Part shown: positions 11,048 through 22,641 of the stretch, piece after piece
Layout: every line of letters starts with the position of its first letter
Numbering within the stretch: the first letter of the stretch is position 1
Assembly: GCA_026315105.1 (NCBI GenBank)
Contig: CM048750.1
Coordinates: forward strand, 265,723,151 to 265,787,150
Direction: 5' to 3'
Length of the DNA stretch: 64,000 nucleotides
Source of the DNA: Locusta migratoria
Lineage: Eukaryota > Arthropoda > Insecta > Orthoptera > Acrididae
Made by a program: the position numbers and the translations under genes
Notes under the pieces: generated by a model
Databases searched by the model: none
The model's input: only the letters and a program-made list of their open reading frames with translations
What the model was told of the DNA's origin: nothing

Positions 11048-11448
11048 CAATGTTTTATAATTGTATACATTGTCGTTAATTTGTAGTATGTTGTAAGTCA
11101 CACTAATGAAATATTTAATAAAACACTGATTGGAATTATGTAGGAATACAAACACCGTAATGAGATCACAGATAAGCTTTTGATCCACCGCTACACCTAC
11201 GAGAATTAGGACGAAAAGCGTTTATGCAGTGCTAGCTGCAAACTGAGGCTTCTACGCCATCGTAGCTGCGTATCTGCAGTAACGCCTGCTTCTTCGTTCT
11301 TGAAAGGTTTGTGAGAGCTGGTTAAACAAACTTGTAGTTTCTAAGACACGCGGTGGTAACCTGTAAATGTTTGTAAGTTCATCTGTACTGAATAAATACG
11401 ACTTTTGTTATAATACATAACGTGTTCCACACGGTACGTTTTTCCAAT

Positions 11449-11626
11449 ATGTTTAAATGTTTGTAAAGCTATGTGACTAAACTGCAGAGGTCAAAGGCCA
11501 CTACACATACAGTTTAACTTATGGCAAGAAAAACACACACCCATGCCCGAGGGAGGACTCTAACCTGCGACTGGGAGGGGCTGCTCACTCAGCATTAGAG
11601 CGCTTGGACACTTTTGCACGGCTACG
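11449..11626 (-). repeat. Divergent tRNA-derived SINE
   Basis: On the minus strand a GGTTAGAGTCCTCC B-box-like segment and a CGGGCATGGGTGTG block are followed by a family-like tail (TTTACAAACATTTAAAC). The head is altered relative to families A and B, so it is an old copy or a different subfamily. Confidence 0.6.
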
Positions 11627-12912
11627 ATCTTTCGTCCCATATGATTAGAGAGATATCTATCTGATATTTCGGCCAATACTTATCAAGGATAAATTTGACA
11701 GATTTATCTTTAAAAGCGGGATATGAAGCAATTACGTCGCTAAGAGACTTTTCCACATGTTAGTAGGCATAGTCAGGAATAAATCGTGGTACAGCAGCGA
11801 TATATCGTCCATCGCTGATTGGCTGATTTTGCTGACGAATTTGAACGATAGTGTAGTTCTGCAATGCTACATTACTGGAGAAATACACGGTAAAATAGCA
11901 GCCGCTACTACAGCGTTACTAGGGTATAGCGTAGCAATATAATGATAGCAGTATCGCCCCACTGAGATTCGTCCGTCTTTTGTTTGTCGTCGACGCCACT
12001 GGCCGCCATCTCGGATGACGTCATTCAAGATGGTTTCGTTTCCGGTTCCGGAACAAAATGGTCGTTAGGGAAAACCCGTGACGTCAGTCAAGATGGCATC
12101 CCCTGGGAAATTTGATTTTGAAATTTCTTTGGATGCTATTAGCATTAACCCTAATTTTTTTGGCTGGAGCGTAACCACCCGTCCGCGCGTATTTGACTGA
12201 CGTTCCTCCCCACCTCCGCCCCCACAAATGCTCACTTCTAACAGTGCCACCCTCCATTACTTTTATTAAATTTGCATATCAAATTAATTGTGAACAACTT
12301 GACAGCCACCCCCCTCCTCCGTCTTCCGAGAGATCCGTACTTACACACTCTAATTATGTGGTATATGTTTAATAAACGGCTAGGAGTGTGGAGCGTAATA
12401 TTTCGTACGACTTGTGGAGGAGAAAGCGCATACGAGTGGCCGCAAGCGGTCGCCTGATGTTTACACAAGCGACATAAATAGATTCGAAGTACTCACACGC
12501 ACAGCACGACCCTCCGGCCCCCACCCCCGATTAATTTGCGTATCAAATTAATATTAATCACACCACCCGCCTTCGCCCCGTCACTGCCCCACCAGCAGTC
12601 TTAAAGATTACCGCCCCGCGCCCCAAAAATAATTTTTATTTTAGTTTTTACACCAACAAAGGATCCAATTATTCCGTACTTCAGACAGTACAATTGCCTG
12701 GAATAACGTCAAACATGTACCTGAGAGTTTCGTAAACATTAGAACATTCGGAACTATACATACAGTTTAATACATCGGACCTTAAGTACAAACCGCAGTT
12801 TTGCAATTAAATAAAGAAATTCGGTGCACTGTTATGGGTAGGTGTTGTACATTTATCAACACTCATATAAAACCGATTCGTCTGTTAGCCTTGGCTACAT
12901 AACTGTATAGAC
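11627..12912. other. Unassigned region with CRE-like and C-rich repeats
   Basis: No gene is seen. Two TGACGTCA palindromes lie in a direct repeat (TGACGTCA followed by TTCAAGATGG or GTCAAGATGG) at 12,014 and 12,079. Two copies of TTGC(A/G)TATCAAATTAAT, each followed by a C-rich CCACCC tract, occur at about 12,268 and 12,535. These look like parts of a decayed tandem or dispersed repeat. Confidence 0.45.
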
Positions 12913-12924
12913 AATGCGTGCAGC

Positions 12925-13126
12925 GCCGGCCGCGGTGGCCGAGGAGACTGAGGCACTCCCGTCACGATCTGCACGGCCACTACGGTCGGGGGTTCGAATC
13001 CCCCCTCGGGCATGGATATTTGTGCCGTCCTAGTTCGTAAGTAGTTCATAAGTAGTTTGTAAGTTTAGGGATTCATGACCCCGTAGTTAAGTCCCATAGA
13101 CTATACAAACATTTGAAACATTTTTG
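12925..13126 (+). repeat. SINE family A, full length
   Basis: The head is GCCGGCCGCGGTGGCCGAG, with a B box GGGGGTTCGAATCC, then CATGGATATTTGTGCCGTCC and a tail ending AAACATTTTT. It is flanked by a 12-bp target-site duplication AATGCGTGCAGC (12,913-12,924 and 13,127-13,138). It is a tRNA-derived non-autonomous retroposon with no coding capacity. Confidence 0.95.
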
Positions 13127-13138
13127 AATGCGTGCAGC

Positions 13139-14565
13139 AGCCGACAGACATGATAAAAATAGCGCACCTTAGAATGTGATGGTAAAGACTGCCCAAAACC
13201 TGAGTCTTACACACTCTTTGTTAACACCACTGACTTAATAGTTTCTCTCAATAGACATCACGAAAAAAGTACGAACGATCATTGTACTAAACAATAAAAA
13301 CGCCTAACAGTAACGTAGCTTGACCCCCAATGCAATCGCACACACACACAGTGTTCTCTCGGCAAGATGCATAAAACAATTCTATAAGCATATTGTAAAT
13401 GTTTACACAAAATATTAAAACGTTTTAACCATTCTCTCTGAAACAGCATCAGAGTTACATAGCCAAATGATCTAAGAGGCAAGAAAACCTTCTACGCAAG
13501 ACCTCTGTGAACACATCTCTTTGGCGGGGAAGGCAGTCATTGCATTTATTTAAACGCGCTACCATGGAGCTGGGTCCAGCCGAGAGCCTAACAACAGTGG
13601 CCACTGCAAACCTCTGCTCCCGAAAGCAAACGTGCTTTCACATACATAACCCACTGTATAGTCACACTAACGACAACTAGCTATCTCGTACAAATCGAAC
13701 CAACCGCAGTTTGTGAGTGCTCTTAAAATTACCAAGTTCCGAAATTTAATACTCTCTCTCATGCACTGTTAGAATGCACACAATTTTTTTGTTTTAGAAA
13801 TGTACCAACAGTTCCTTAGATTGATGTATCGCTGTCTCTCATCCAGTATTCCGACAGGTACGTTTTAAAGCTCCATGTCTACCTGTAATGGTTTTAATAT
13901 CCAGTTCTACACCTTCCGAAATTCCGAGAATTCGGGTAGTTTCATTTTACCTCTAAAGCAGTACACGTGTTCTTGTGTATACCCATCTAAACATAGCAAA
14001 CATAGCAACCATACCCTGTTATAAAGCAAACGGTTCTTTATAACATTTATCTGGCACAGGTCAAATACCGATAATCGAACACCTCAGAAGACGTTTAAAA
14101 TTGTTCTTAAACCGCATTTTACAATGGAGAGTCGCAATAAAAAAAAAATAGTAAAATGCATGAAATTATTCACCGATTTCCGATCGTCTACACTAAAACT
14201 TTTTTTCTCGAAAGCATTGACCAAACAACAGCCTTCTTCGAAAAGATACTCGCCAATACAGCAACCACAGAACCGAGGTAGTACTTTATCTGCCCGATGC
14301 AACACACAGCCTATTTTCAGTTCTGTAGAGCAAGATCGACCTGCCCTTTACCCAAAATGCAGACAAAAATTCCTACTCCAAGCTCCTTTGCTGTGATTTC
14401 TTTTTTCAATTCACTAAACCGAACTCGGATATATTACTTAAATCGATAATCACAAGTAGCCGGCTACCGCAAACGAAGATGCCTAGAATGCTAACATACA
14501 TACCGCAGCACCTGATGCTTAAAAGAGTTTTTTAGCCGACCGAAAAACGCCATCAAACCTCACAT
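13139..14565. other. Unassigned sequence
   Basis: About 1.4 kb with no recognisable gene or element. It contains a short CA run at about 13,340 and a few open frames without motifs. Confidence 0.5.
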
Positions 14566-14840
14566 ATTTAAAGTCCTATGCCAAACTATTATGAGCAGCG
14601 CAGTGATCGGATTATAACAGTCAAGATAGATACAAATCCAACACCAACCACAGCAGTACAAGTTTATATGCCGACTAGCTCTGCCGATGGTGAGGATATC
14701 GAAGAAATGTATGAGGAGGTAAAGGAATTTATTCAGACAGTTAAGGGAGAGGAAAACTTAATTGTGATGAGAGTAGTAGGAAAAGGAAGGGAAGGAAAAA
14801 TAGTAGATGAATACGGATTGGGCAGATTCCATTTGTTTTA

Positions 14841-14841
<1 letters not shown>
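14566..14841 (+). pseudogene. LINE endonuclease (APE-type) fragment
   Basis: The reading frame starting at 14,578 carries SDRIITVKIDTNP, QVYMPTSSADGEDIEEMY and ENLIVM. This is the middle of the apurinic-endonuclease-like domain of RTE-type LINEs. After VM, the expected GDWNA catalytic strand is missing: the sequence runs directly into RVVGKGREGK, implying a small in-frame loss. Both ends are truncated and a TA microsatellite plus a SINE tail follow. It cannot encode a working nuclease. Confidence 0.8.

Positions 14842-14842
<1 letters not shown>

Positions 14843-14891
<49 letters not shown>
14843..14891. repeat. (TA)n microsatellite
   Basis: About 49 bp of almost pure TA dinucleotide joins the LINE fragment to a SINE tail. 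Confidence 0.95.
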
Positions 14892-14892
<1 letters not shown>

Positions 14893-14893
<1 letters not shown>

Positions 14894-14980
14894 TGCATGA
14901 GTGTATGTGTTGTCCTTAGTTTAATTTTAAGTAGTTTGTAAGCAGTTAAGTTCCACAGATTTACAAACGTTTGAACATTT
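14893..14980 (+). repeat. SINE tail fragment
   Basis: GTGTTGTCCTTAG, AAGTAGTTTGTAAG and CAGATTTACAAACGTTTGAAC match the shared tail of SINE families A and B. The tRNA-like head is missing and replaced by the TA tract. Confidence 0.75.
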
Positions 14981-15238
14981 TAAGATCGTCTCTCTCATAT
15001 ATTACACTCCTGACCATTAAAATTGCTATACCACGAAGATGGCGTGCTACAGACGCGAAATTTAACCTACAGGAAGAAGATCCTGTGATATGCAAATTAT
15101 TAGCTTTTCAGAGCATTCCCCACAAGGTTGGCGCCGGTGGCGACACCTACAACGTGCTAACACGAGGAAAGTTTCCAACCGATTTCTCATACACAAACAG
15201 CAGTTGACCAGCGTTGCCTTGTGAAACCTTGTTGTGAT

Positions 15239-16201
15239 GCCTCGTACCATAACATTTCCGACTTTGATAAATGTCGAATTGTAGCCTATCGTGATTGCGA
15301 TTTATCGTATCGCGACATTGCTGCATCGTGACATTGCTGAACGCGTTGGTCGCGATCCAATAATTTTTAGCAGAATATGGAATCGGTGCGTTCAGGAGGG
15401 CAATACGGAACGCCGTGCTGGATCCCATCGGTCTCGTATCACTAGCAGTCGAGATGACAGGCATCTTATCCACCGTGCAGCCACGTCTCGATCCCTGAGT
15501 CAGCAGATGGGGACGTTTGCAAGACAATAACCAACAGTTCGACAACGTTTGCAGCAGCATGGTCTATCAACTCGGAGACCATGACTGCGGTTAACCTTAC
15601 GCTGCATAACAGACAGGAGCGCCTGCGATGGTGTATGTGTTACAGTCAACGCCCGAAATCAAATGAATCCAGGATCCAGGTTCTGTTTACAGCATCATGA
15701 TGGTCGGATCCGTGTTTGGTGACATCGCGGTGAACACATATTGGAAGCCTGTATTCGTCATCGCCATACTGGCGTATCACCCGGCGTGATGTTCAAATGT
15801 TTGTATTGCTTATGTGACTTAACTACGGGGTCATCAGTCCCTAAACTTACAAACTACTTATTAAGTAGGTCGGCACAAATATGCATGCCCGAGGGGGGAT
15901 TCGAACCCCCGACCGTAGTGGCCGTGTAGACCGTGACTGGCGCGTCGCAGTCCCCTCGGCCACCGCGCCCGGCTCGGCGTGATGGTATGGGGTGCCATTG
16001 GTTACACGTCTCGGTCACCTCTTGTTCGCATCGACAGCACTTCGACAGTAGCCGTTATTTTTCAGATGTGTTACGACCCGTGACTCTACTCTTCATTCAA
16101 TCCCTGCGAAACCCTTCATTTCAGCAGAATAATGCACGATCGCATGTTGCGGGTCCTGTACGGTCTTTCTGGATACGGAAAATGTTCGACTGCTGCCCTG
16201 G
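15239..16201 (+). pseudogene. Tc1-B transposase, N-terminal two thirds
   Basis: The frame from the ATG at about 15,239 (MPRT...) shows a DNA-binding region with YRIATLLHRDIAERVGRDP (a helix-turn-helix-like segment), NRCVQEGNTERRAGSHRSR, and a second helical part ending QRLQQHGLS. It then shows RQERLRWC and NESRIQ, corresponding to the DESR catalytic strand. Frameshifts and stops break it. A SINE interrupts it at 15,791, and the reading stops at 16,201 where the LTR element begins. It acts in cut-and-paste transposition when intact; this copy cannot. Confidence 0.8.
15791..15974 (-). repeat. SINE family A in Tc1-B
   Basis: Minus-strand family-A SINE: GTTCAAATGTTTGTA tail, TACGGGGTCATCAGTCCC, GGATTCGAACCCCC and GGCCACCGCGCCCGG head. 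It is flanked by CGGCGTGAT (15,782-15,790 and 15,975-15,983). It lies within the transposase frame of Tc1-B. Confidence 0.92.
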
Positions 16202-18165
16202 TGTAGTGGGACATGGTCCTACATCTCGTCACAAGTCACTTTATAAGCTCAGTTTGTTAGGTAAGGGTCAAAAACAATAATTTGTTTCATTAAATGTTTT
16301 TAAAATTGTGTACATAAAACTTCGTATTTGTTTATCGTTTCATGTCTCTTCGAGAGCGTCACAAGGCGGTCAACAAAGTCCTCCACGCCGGAACCAAAGC
16401 TGTGATTGCTGCCACCATCCGTCGCGAGTCAACAGCCATGCGGCGTACGGAGAAACTACAGCCCGTTGTTGCTTCGTGATCGAAGAAGACATTTACTAAA
16501 AAATTAATAGGTTTCCTCTTTGTGAAAAGTTATGTAGAAAATTCTTTGAGTTAAAGAGTTAGTTCCGAATGTCATGTCAAGCTGTAAAGATCATTTTTAG
16601 CTCCTTTTGTCCTGTTTTTTACCACAGTTGCTAAATTATAAAGATCATGTTATATTAATAAATGTCAAGTTCGTTAAAATATATTACGGCATGTAAATTT
16701 TTATTGAAGTGTTTAGAAAGTTTAAACGGAAATGAATGTTACTTACCACAGTTATTTCTATGAAGAGTACACTTCAGAAATTTTCTGAAATATCAACAAA
16801 CTTTAATGGGACTTTACGGTTCTGTGAACGGCGAAGTTATGAGAGTTTAATTAGATGTTTAAATTGAAGGGTAATCAACTTTAGAATCTCTTGCAAAAAG
16901 TTAGGTGAATTTTTGCTTGGTGGAATTAAAAGCTGTGTGTGTGTTGTAGATGTTGAACCTGCCGTTAAATCAGACAACAAATTGTTCATTAACACAGCAA
17001 TTTGGTTTAATTATGGCCCTGATATTGATGTATATAGTGTTAAATAAGAAACCGTGCATTAAACTGATTATGTGCGCAACGGATCTTTTAACAAAACAAC
17101 TGTGGCAAGTCAGCACATGAAACAGACACTGACTATACTCAAAAATTTTGACTTCGAGAAAGATATTAAAAAACCACAAACCACTTTCTTAATGTTTGAC
17201 TGCGAGAATATACCTGATTATTGAAATTTAGTATCATAATCAATTAACTGTAGTGTTGCATGACAATCATTTACTATGGCACCAATGCGAAATCTGTTCA
17301 ACAAGATTACAAAATAAATACTGCACTTTAAATCCACAAATAACTAATTATCAAATGAAGGAAGTAGGTTAATCTTCTAACTACGTAAATTAAACAAGAA
17401 AGAAAAGTCAACTTTGTTACTTATTATTAATAAATCACCATTACATTACCTACATAATACAACCTTTTATAAAGACATTAAATGCAATTACCTTCATTCC
17501 AGCGGTGGTACAACGTTTTCATAGTAATAAAAATACAATATCTGTTCCAAATACAATCAAATCAACTTGCTGGCACAGCAGCCTCTGCTCTACATCGGAG
17601 CCATACACACAACTCAACCGCTCTCTAAGCGAGCTAAACCACAAGTCCCACTCACTCTCTCTGTGCAAGCTACTATGCTATGCAATACATGATCTTTGCC
17701 AAAGATGGAACTTCACAGAGTTAAGTACACATATCGATACACACAGTAGAAGCGATATTATACATTTTCTTGCCAGCAAGTTACTCGACACAAAACAGGA
17801 GGCACAATATTAGACATTTTCTTCACGTTTCAGAATCTCTCGAAGGTAAAAACTTTATGAAATCATTTGTGGCTCCTGGCTCTTGTGCACATGGACCTAA
17901 GTGTTAAATGATACTAAAATCCTCTTTAAATGTGAGAACATCTTAGAGAGGAAGAACTTACTGATATTTTTTCGTGTGTTAGTGGGCGGCAAATCGGATA
18001 CGAAGTCTATCCACGGTTAAAGAAAGTTTAAGTTCGTAGGCCTGCCATAAACAACTTCTATGGTGTTATAGTGAGAACCTTAATTTGCTTAAAAGTAAAA
18101 AAGAATTAAGTTTTTCAGGCAGCCTTTTACCCAATTCAATACTTGTGTTCGCCCGTCCCGCTACA
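16202..18165 (+). repeat. 5' LTR of the Gypsy element
   Basis: It starts TGTAGTGGGACATGG and ends CGTCCCGCTACA. Three blocks match the 3' LTR: 16,202-16,290, about 16,435-16,915, and about 17,838-18,165. Two blocks do not. 16,290-16,435 is unlike the equivalent part of the 3' LTR, and about 915 bp (16,918-17,832) is extra. A TGGCAGTACAGTAC sequence at 18,171 just after the LTR is a candidate tRNA primer-binding site. Confidence 0.85.
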
Positions 18166-18430
18166 TAACGTGGCAGTACAGTACTCGTGTGCTGCTGAAA
18201 TCCAAGACGCCCACGGGCACAGGAGAGGAGTCGCATATACCACCGAGATCGACGTGTCTTCGCGAGAACGGGGGACTTAACGACTTCGCCGCTGGTGGAA
18301 GGTGGGCAGCCTTGCTGTTCGGACTCGCTGAGAATCAACGAGACTGCGCTTCTGTCGCGAGGAGACTCCGCCCCCCCCCCCTTCCCCCGACAACGTTGTT
18401 CTGTTTGGAAGTTAACAGGTTCTGTTCCTC

Positions 18431-18632
18431 GCCGGCCGCGGTGGCCGAGGTGACTGAGGCGCTCCAGTCACGGTCAGCACGGCCACTACGGTCGGGGGTT
18501 CGAATCCCCCCTCGGGCATGGATATTTGTGCCGTCCTAGTTCGTAAGTAGTTCATAAGTAGTTTGTAAGTTTAGGGACTGATGACCCCGTAGTTAAGTCC
18601 CATAAGCTTACCAAACATTTGAACATTTGAAT
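18431..18632 (+). repeat. SINE family A in Gypsy leader
   Basis: Full-length family A copy, head GCCGGCCGCGGTGGCCGAG and tail ending GAACATTTGAA, with an 11-bp duplication TTCTGTTCCTC (18,420-18,430 and 18,633-18,643). Confidence 0.95.
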
Positions 18633-18904
18633 TTCTGTTCCTCATCGATGCAGCTGGACGGTCACAGCGAGATGCGAGATTACACACCGTGTCTAGCCGT
18701 GCAGTGCTGGTGTGAATGTGTTGCGGCAGTAGCAACATCTGTGCAGGCCTTACAGTGATACTTGCTTCCACGAGGCTTATAAACAGTTATTTGTACATCT
18801 GGTGAGTCTGTTTCAAGTTGGGAAAGAGTTGTAATTACAAGTGAATTGAAGAATTATTGTTTTGAGGTGCTTGTTTGGTGCTTGTTAGATAAATTTACTC
18901 CATA

Positions 18905-20266
18905 ATGATGTCGGGCGGTGAAGCATCTGTTGAGAAACTAGTCGTATCCAATAGAGACACGAGGGCAATCTTTAGAGCTATATATAGGCAAACAAGATTA
19001 AGTGCCGAGAACATGGATCAGATAACAGGAACTAAAACAATCTAGCGTAGTCATGGATCAGATAAGACAGGAACTAAAACAATCTAGCGAAGCCACTATT
19101 GCTAAAGTGCATTGCCCCGAGAAAATAAAATAATGAAAACCTAGTGAGTATTAGTGGTAGACTAGAAGAACACATTCGCGAGTTGCGAGAAGAAAACACA
19201 TAGATGAGAAAAGATATAGCCAAACTCCCCCACAGATTAGATAATCACAGACGAAATAGACCGTAATAATACTAACGTAGCCGGCCTCGGTGGCCGAGGG
19301 GACTGCGGCGCTCCAGTCACGGTCTGCCCGGCCGCTACGGTCGAGGGTTCGAATCCCCCCTCGGGCATGGATATTTGTGCTGTCCTTAGTGTTAGCTAGT
19401 TCATAAGTAGTTTGTAAGTTTAGGGACTGATGGCCCCGTAGTTAAGTCCCATAAGCTATACAAACATTTGAACATTTTCAATACTAAGCTACGGGATGAA
19501 GTTAATATTCAAAATGAAACGGTACGCCGTGAATTAATGGAGCTTATTAAGGAAGTTTGAGCGAAATTTCTTCAATAGACTCTGTACAATTAACTAATAT
19601 ATAGAGACTATGTTGAGATTGAGACAATTAAAGAAACTATCACTGAAATTTGCTGTACTTTACATACTGTTAAAGAGCGAGATCATGGCTCTTAGCACTC
19701 ACATCTTGGATGTAGTGGTAGTTCTGAATTAGTTAATAGAGTGTCGCACACTGAAGTGCAAATACAAAAGATTAGCAGGCAATTGTCCGAATTAAACCGC
19801 GAGAATCGCATTCAAACTAGAACTGCTGATCTGGTGGGCATAGATAATTGTCGCGTCGAGTTTGTAAATACGGAGGAAAGATATTTGAATGAACAAACCG
19901 TTCCGAGCAAAAGTCAATTATCTCTGACTAGCCGATTATCCCAACTGATACCTCCGGCGGAATGGTGGGCTATTCTAAATCAGTCAGAATTCAAAACATG
20001 TTAATAAGTTTAAAGAGAAATATTGGACGAAGGGGGAACAACAACGTGTGACCCTAGAGTTGTTAGATCCTCCACATTACTCTAAGAAATGGGTAGGATA
20101 TCGGAACTATGTTGAATGGCGTCTAAACCGAGGTAAACTAGTAGAACAACCTATTATAGAGAGTCATCTAACCCGAGTACTAATAAGTAGATTGCCTTAC
20201 TATGTCAAAGAAAAAAATGACAGAAAAAGAGTAGACACAGCCGCGAGAATTGTTGAATTATCTTGA
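18905..20266 (+). pseudogene. Gag-like region of the Gypsy element
   Basis: An ATG at about 18,905 opens a short frame (MMSGGEASVEKLVVSNRDTR...). After several stops and a SINE insertion, open frames at 19,741-20,004 and 20,048-20,266 continue with charged, helix-prone sequence such as IQKISRQLSELNRENR and a SKKWVGYRNYVEWRL segment. The position before the protease and the coiled-coil-like composition suit a capsid/nucleocapsid polyprotein. No zinc knuckle is visible and no homologue is recognised. A 40-bp tandem duplication (ATGGATCAGATAA...) lies at 19,013-19,094. The Helitron at 20,276 cuts the region off. Confidence 0.55.
19280..19479 (+). repeat. SINE family A in gag-like region
   Basis: Head GCCGGCCTCGGTGGCCGAG and a B box GAGGGTTCGAATCC; tail ends AACATTTTC. 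The 12-bp duplication AATACTAACGTA/AATACTAAGCTA differs at two positions (19,268-19,279 and 19,480-19,491). Confidence 0.92.
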
Positions 20267-20275
20267 GCAGCTACA

Positions 20276-21660
20276 TCTCTATATATAAAAGGAAGTGTCC
20301 CGATTGACTAACTGATTGACTGACTGACTGACTCAACATCGCCCAGCCCAAACCACTGAAGATAGAAACTTGAAATATGTGGAGGGTGTTGATCTTACTC
20401 TGTAGGCGTCATTTAAGAAGCGATTTTTCTATATTCCGTCCGTAAGGGGGTTAAATAGGGGATGAAGCATTTTTTGAAAATACGTTGCTATTTAGGCAAT
20501 TTTGAAGCTAGAAATACAAAATTTCGGGTTTTAATCCAGGTTTCGAATTTAAAAGACACATGTTGCGGCATTTTTTGAAAATCCTCAAATAATGAGGTAA
20601 AATAGGTGATGCAAAAATTGATTTTCAAAAATATGTTGCTGTTAACTCAAATTTTAAGCTACAACTACGAAACGTCGGATATGGAATCTTGGTCATGATT
20701 AAAAATCCATGATTTTTAGTATTTTTGGAAATTCAACAAGTGAGATGGTTAAATAGAGGATCAAAAATTCTTTTTGAAAATACGTTGCTATTGATACAAT
20801 TTTGAAGCTAGAGCTGCAAAAATCGATATTTGTATAGTTGGTTAGACGTTAAAAAATACGTGTTTCGGTATTTTTGGAAATTCAACCATCAACGAGGTTA
20901 AATTGTAGAGGGGGTGTTTTTCGAAAATATGTTGCTATATAGGCAATTTTGAATTTAGAACTACAAATTTTCGGATTTGGATTCGGGGTTCGAATTTAAA
21001 AGACACGTGTTTCGGCGTTTTTTGAAATTCAACCAAATAAGGGGGTATAATAGAGGACGCAAAAAATTGAATTTCAAAAATATGTTGCTGTTAACTCAAA
21101 TTTCAAGCTATAACTACGAAACTTAGGATATGGATTCTTGATCAGGATTAAAAAGACACGAGTTTCGGTATTTTTGGAAATTCAAAAACTAAGGGGGTAA
21201 AAGAGGGGATCAAAAATTCTTTTCGAAAACACTTCGTTGTCAAGACAATTTTGAAGCTATAGCTGCAAAAAATTGGTATTTGTATTGTTCGTTATGATTT
21301 AAAAAATACGTGTTTCGGTAGTTTTGGAAATTCAACCATCAAGGGGGTTAAACTGGAGAGGGGTTGGTTTTCGAAAATCTGTTGCTATTTAGCCAATTTG
21401 GAAGTTAGAACTACAAATTTTCGGATTTGTATTCGGGGTTCAAATTTGAAAGACACGTGTTTCGGTATTTTTGGAAATTCGACCAATAAGTGGGTGAAAT
21501 ACGAGATGCAAAAATTTATTTTCAAAAATTTGGTGCTGTTAATTCAAATTTCATGCTATGACTACGAAACTTAAGATATGGATTCTTCATCACGATTAAA
21601 AAGAAACAACTGGTGCAGACTAACCAGCCTACGCATGCGAAGCAGCAGGGATTCAGCTAG
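20276..21660 (+). mobile_element. Non-autonomous Helitron
   Basis: The 5' end TCTCTATATATAAAAGG follows an A, and the 3' end ...GGATTCAGCTAG is followed by T, giving the A|T insertion context and CTAG terminus expected of Helitrons. A short hairpin-forming stretch (CTACGCATGCGAAGC) precedes the end, as is usual. No Rep/helicase is present. The inside is a tandem array. It lies between the gag-like and protease regions of the Gypsy element and left no target-site duplication, as expected. Confidence 0.8.
20484..21660 (+). repeat. Eight-monomer higher-order tandem array inside the Helitron
   Basis: Monomers of about 150 bp start at 20,484, 20,635, 20,784, 20,931, 21,084, 21,235, 21,381 and 21,532, each near a GTTGCT(A/G)TT motif. 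Three types alternate: A (GCTATTTAGGCAATTTTGAA), B (GCTGTTAACTCAAATTT) and C (CTATTGATACAATTTTGAAG), in the order ABC ABC AB. The repeat unit of the order is therefore about 450 bp. Confidence 0.85.
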
Positions 21661-22086
21661 TCTTAAATAAAGAAAGGGAAGACGAGAAAATACGTTTTGC
21701 TAAAAACGGAAAGTAATAATGATAATAATAGTAAAAATAATCATAAAGGTGTGTCGCGAAAATTTACCATAGTTGTCTTTGCCAAGTTAAGAAACAAAAG
21801 AATGAAAAAGAAAGGATAGGCGAGATAATAAAGTTACTGCCAAAAGACTGCGTATTGATCATAAATGTGAATCCTCTCAACCACGCATTGTTAGTGATGG
21901 TCAGGTGATAGGAGATGATATTGCAGAGAAATCGGAAAACTAATAGAACCCTTTAGGCCGGGTCGGCTGAAGGGGAAGTTCTGTTTTCATGATAACCGAC
22001 CCGTGTGTATTTTTACTTCTGGTTACCGGCCGTGTGAGGAAGGTAGGCAACAAGATCTATTGCGAGAGGAAATCACATTAAGAAAA
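21661..22086 (+). other. Gypsy internal sequence between Helitron and protease
   Basis: Decayed region where a nucleocapsid zinc knuckle would be expected. Lys- and Arg-rich short frames are present, but no CCHC motif can be read. Confidence 0.4.
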
Positions 22087-22385
22087 ATATAAATATACAA
22101 ACCTTTGATCAGAGGCTGTATTAAAGACACGGAAGTAAACACAATAATAGATTCGGGTAATTAAATTAGCATTTTGTCAAAAGAAGTCTTCCAAGCAAAG
22201 AGGAAAGAATGAAAATTTCCGCCTGTGACGGGAGAGAAGATCGTTGGCGTTACAGGGAAGCGGAGTCAGAATATTTCTGAAGAGGTTTATTTAACTTTCG
22301 AAATCAATTAATGTTCTTTTACACCTTCTTTTCTCGTAGTCGAAAAATTAAATATTGCTTTAATATTGGGAACAAATTGCTCATG
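22087..22385 (+). pseudogene. Gypsy protease (retropepsin-like) region
   Basis: The frame shows KPLIRGCIKDTEVNTIIDSG, with the DSG catalytic triplet of retroviral-type aspartic proteases, then SILSKEVFQAK and, after stops, EKIVGVTGK. The end of the domain (LILGTN) is readable at about 22,360 in another frame. When intact this enzyme cleaves the Gag-Pol polyprotein. Stops at N*I and KE*K break it here. Confidence 0.7.
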
Positions 22386-22641
22386 TAAGCGTAAGTCCAT
22401 GTTAGACATTAACGAATATGCCCCTATTATTCGTAGTGATGAATGCAATACTTGCCCGATACCGATTGAGCTCAAAGTTCCCGCTGCTAAGGAGATAGAA
22501 AAGATGATTGAACAAGACGTCATTGAAAGGTCTTGTAGTGCATTCAGTAACGCCTTGTGGATTGTTAAAAATTTGGGAGGTGGTGTGTGTTTAGTTTTAG
22601 ACGCCCGAAATGACAAGATCACCGAAATGGAACGAGATTGA
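22386..22641 (+). pseudogene. Gypsy reverse transcriptase, N-terminal part
   Basis: The open frame reads CPIPIELKVPAAKEIEKMIE and continues with QDVIERSCSAFSNALWIVKN, the linker and first fingers motif of Gypsy reverse transcriptases, then GGGVCLVLDAR before frame loss. It is separated from the catalytic part by a frameshift at about 22,640. Confidence 0.8.

Larger units (their letters stand above)
8895..11335 (+). mobile_element. Half copy of palindromic element family P, split by a Tc1-like insertion
   Basis: 8,895-9,378 follows the right arm of the giant palindrome at 41,250-41,960 (GCTGCCAGATTCGCGCAT, GAACTGTCTGAGTTG, GAACTGTTCTTTGCCACAGA). 10,758-11,335 follows its outer part (TTTAAATTTACAGACTG, GGACGAAAAGCGTT, the CGTAGCTGCGTA site, and a final CTTGAAAG...TTAAACAAAC). 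The two halves are separated by the transposon 9,380-10,756. The mirror-image left arm is missing, so this is a single-arm copy. Confidence 0.7.

Noticed and set aside
12925..13010. True tRNA gene at the SINE heads
   Set aside because: Heads recur with identical tails and target-site duplications, and their acceptor stems do not fold; they are SINEs.
20484..21660. CRISPR-like array
   Set aside because: Repeats are contiguous 150-bp monomers without unique spacers, in eukaryotic Helitron DNA.
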